Positions 63,276 through 64,000 of a DNA stretch of 64,000 bases are shown piece after piece; the stretch's first letter is position 1, and the number at the start of each line of letters is the position of its first letter. This stretch comes from Nigrospora sphaerica (taxonomy: Eukaryota; Ascomycota; Sordariomycetes; Amphisphaeriales; Apiosporaceae), in NCBI GenBank assembly GCA_018287875.1, contig JAGVVL010000018.1, positions 620,001 through 684,000 on the forward strand. The letters are read 5' to 3'. The notes beneath the pieces are model-generated. The model was given only the letters and a program-made list of their open reading frames with translations. It ran no database searches and was not told where the DNA came from. Position numbers and translations under genes: made by a program.

Positions 63276-64000
63276 ATGCGAGCGTCTGCCGCATCTACTT
63301 CCACGAAGGCGGAAATGCAAGGGATCGTGCCCAAGGAGCACGAGGGCTTCCTCGCGCCGCCGACGGGCGTCGTCCCGCCCAAGCAGCGGTCGTCATGTCT
63401 GTCGCGGTCGTGGAGGGTCGCGTGCCTGGCGGCGGCGGGTGCGGCCGCCACCATTTTCGTCCTTTTTTTCTCGCAAGCCGTCCTGCGCCGGCGGCTGGCG
63501 GATATCGGGTTGACGCCGCCACCTCACGGCCGGCCGTCGCCGTCGTGGCCCGTTGCCGGGGGTCACGACCACGGCCACGGGGGGACAGGGGACGGCTGGT
63601 CGTGGGCCGCCATCAACGTGAGCCAGGCGCTGCGGTGGCAGCCGTGCGGCGACGACGGCTCCCACGACTGTGCCCGCCTCGACGTGCCCATGGACTGGCA
63701 GGACCCATCCGACGACCGGCGCGTTGTGCTGGCCGTCATGCGCCGCCGCGCCACCGATATGGCCGACTACCGCGGTCCCGTCTTCTTCAACCCGGGCGGC
63801 CCGGGCGCCTCGGGCATCCACGCCATGATCGACCGCGGCGCGCACACATGAGATAGTTGGTGAGTGGGAAGCGGGGCTGTTCAGCTCCGCGCCCCCTTCT
63901 TCTCCTCTTTCCCCATAGCGAAATCCCTTCCCTACCACACCTGGTCCCCACGTTTCCTTCGTCCCCCCAACGAGTTCGTTTCCACGTGTTTCCTAACCGG
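63276..64000 (+). CDS. Membrane-anchored alpha/beta hydrolase (peptidase S33/TAP-like), partial and apparently frameshifted
   Basis: It starts at the ATG at 63276 and runs off the right edge. A cytosolic N-terminus (about 1-45) is followed by a membrane helix (WRVACLAAAGAAATIFVLFF, about 46-66) and a Pro/His/Gly-rich spacer. The start of the hydrolase follows: QALRWQPCGDDGSHDCARLDVPMDWQDP, RVVLAVMRRRATD and GPVFFNPGGPGASGIHAM. The NPGGPG motif is the oxyanion-hole segment of the tripeptidyl-aminopeptidase-like S33 group. The frame then ends at TGA (63849-63851), where the family continues. One frame over, the same bases read HEIVG and then a good donor, GTGAGT (63860). So a one- or two-base indel is likely, or a splice I cannot see. 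The catalytic triad lies outside the window. Confidence 0.65.

Overview
The window reads as chromosomal DNA of a filamentous ascomycete (Pezizomycotina, most likely a Sordariomycete). The genes are GC-rich in coding sequence and carry short GT..AG introns, often with a TACTAAC/CTAAC-type branch site. Plant cell-wall hydrolases of fungal type are present (GH11, GH10 with a C-terminal CBM1, GH125). The leaders are CT-rich, and a dead LINE-like element carries the TAG/TAA decay expected of repeat-induced point mutation (RIP). Splice sites were assigned by eye from frame continuity, GT/AG context and family motifs; no species name is claimed.

Layout. 1-3309: degenerate Tad/I-type LINE on the minus strand, cut by the left window edge. 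5.5-6.3 kb: secreted GH11 xylanase. 8.3-9.0 kb: secreted small protein (DUF7888-like) on the minus strand. 12.5-13.8 kb: chromodomain protein with an acidic heptad minisatellite. 14.4-14.6 kb: 55-residue secreted peptide. 17.1-18.5 kb: unrecognised gene with two in-frame TAG codons. 21.1-22.6 kb: glutamine-synthetase-like enzyme, convergent with a secreted LIP-type lipase (23.0-24.3 kb). 25.0-27.5 kb: TRP/flavin-carrier-like membrane protein. 29.4-31.0 kb: GH10-CBM1 xylanase. 32.2-32.7 kb: small secreted protein, convergent with a GNAT acetyltransferase (33.1-34.0 kb). 37.3-40.0 kb: PA-TM-RING-H2 ubiquitin ligase, convergent with an MDR reductase (40.3-41.4 kb). 42.8-43.8 kb: ankyrin-like pseudogene. 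44.7-46.8 kb: FATP-type acyl-CoA synthetase ending in a peroxisomal AKL tripeptide. 49.3-51.8 kb: ten-exon GH125 mannosidase, convergent with an IMH1/GRIP golgin (52.1-55.7 kb). 57.7-58.8 kb: lunapark homologue. 61.1-61.6 kb: remnant of a cysteine-rich secreted protein. 63.3 kb to the right edge: membrane-anchored alpha/beta hydrolase, incomplete and apparently frameshifted.

How the genes relate. There is no operon-like or obvious biosynthetic cluster. The content mixes a secretome set (two xylanases, lipase, mannosidase, at least three small secreted proteins) with conserved secretory-pathway and membrane genes (golgin, lunapark, TRP-like, RING ligase). Most secreted-protein genes have a clear TATA box 85-145 nt before the ATG, whereas the conserved cellular genes have CT-rich leaders without one. 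Long stretches between genes look like decayed sequence. In the broken frames I translated, apart from the 61.1-kb remnant and the frameshifted 63.3-kb gene, the interrupting stops are TAG or TAA, as RIP predicts. I saw no wholly new system. The best leads are the TAG-interrupted gene at 17.1 kb, the chromodomain protein, the 8-nt microexon in GH125, and the small secreted peptide at 14.5 kb.
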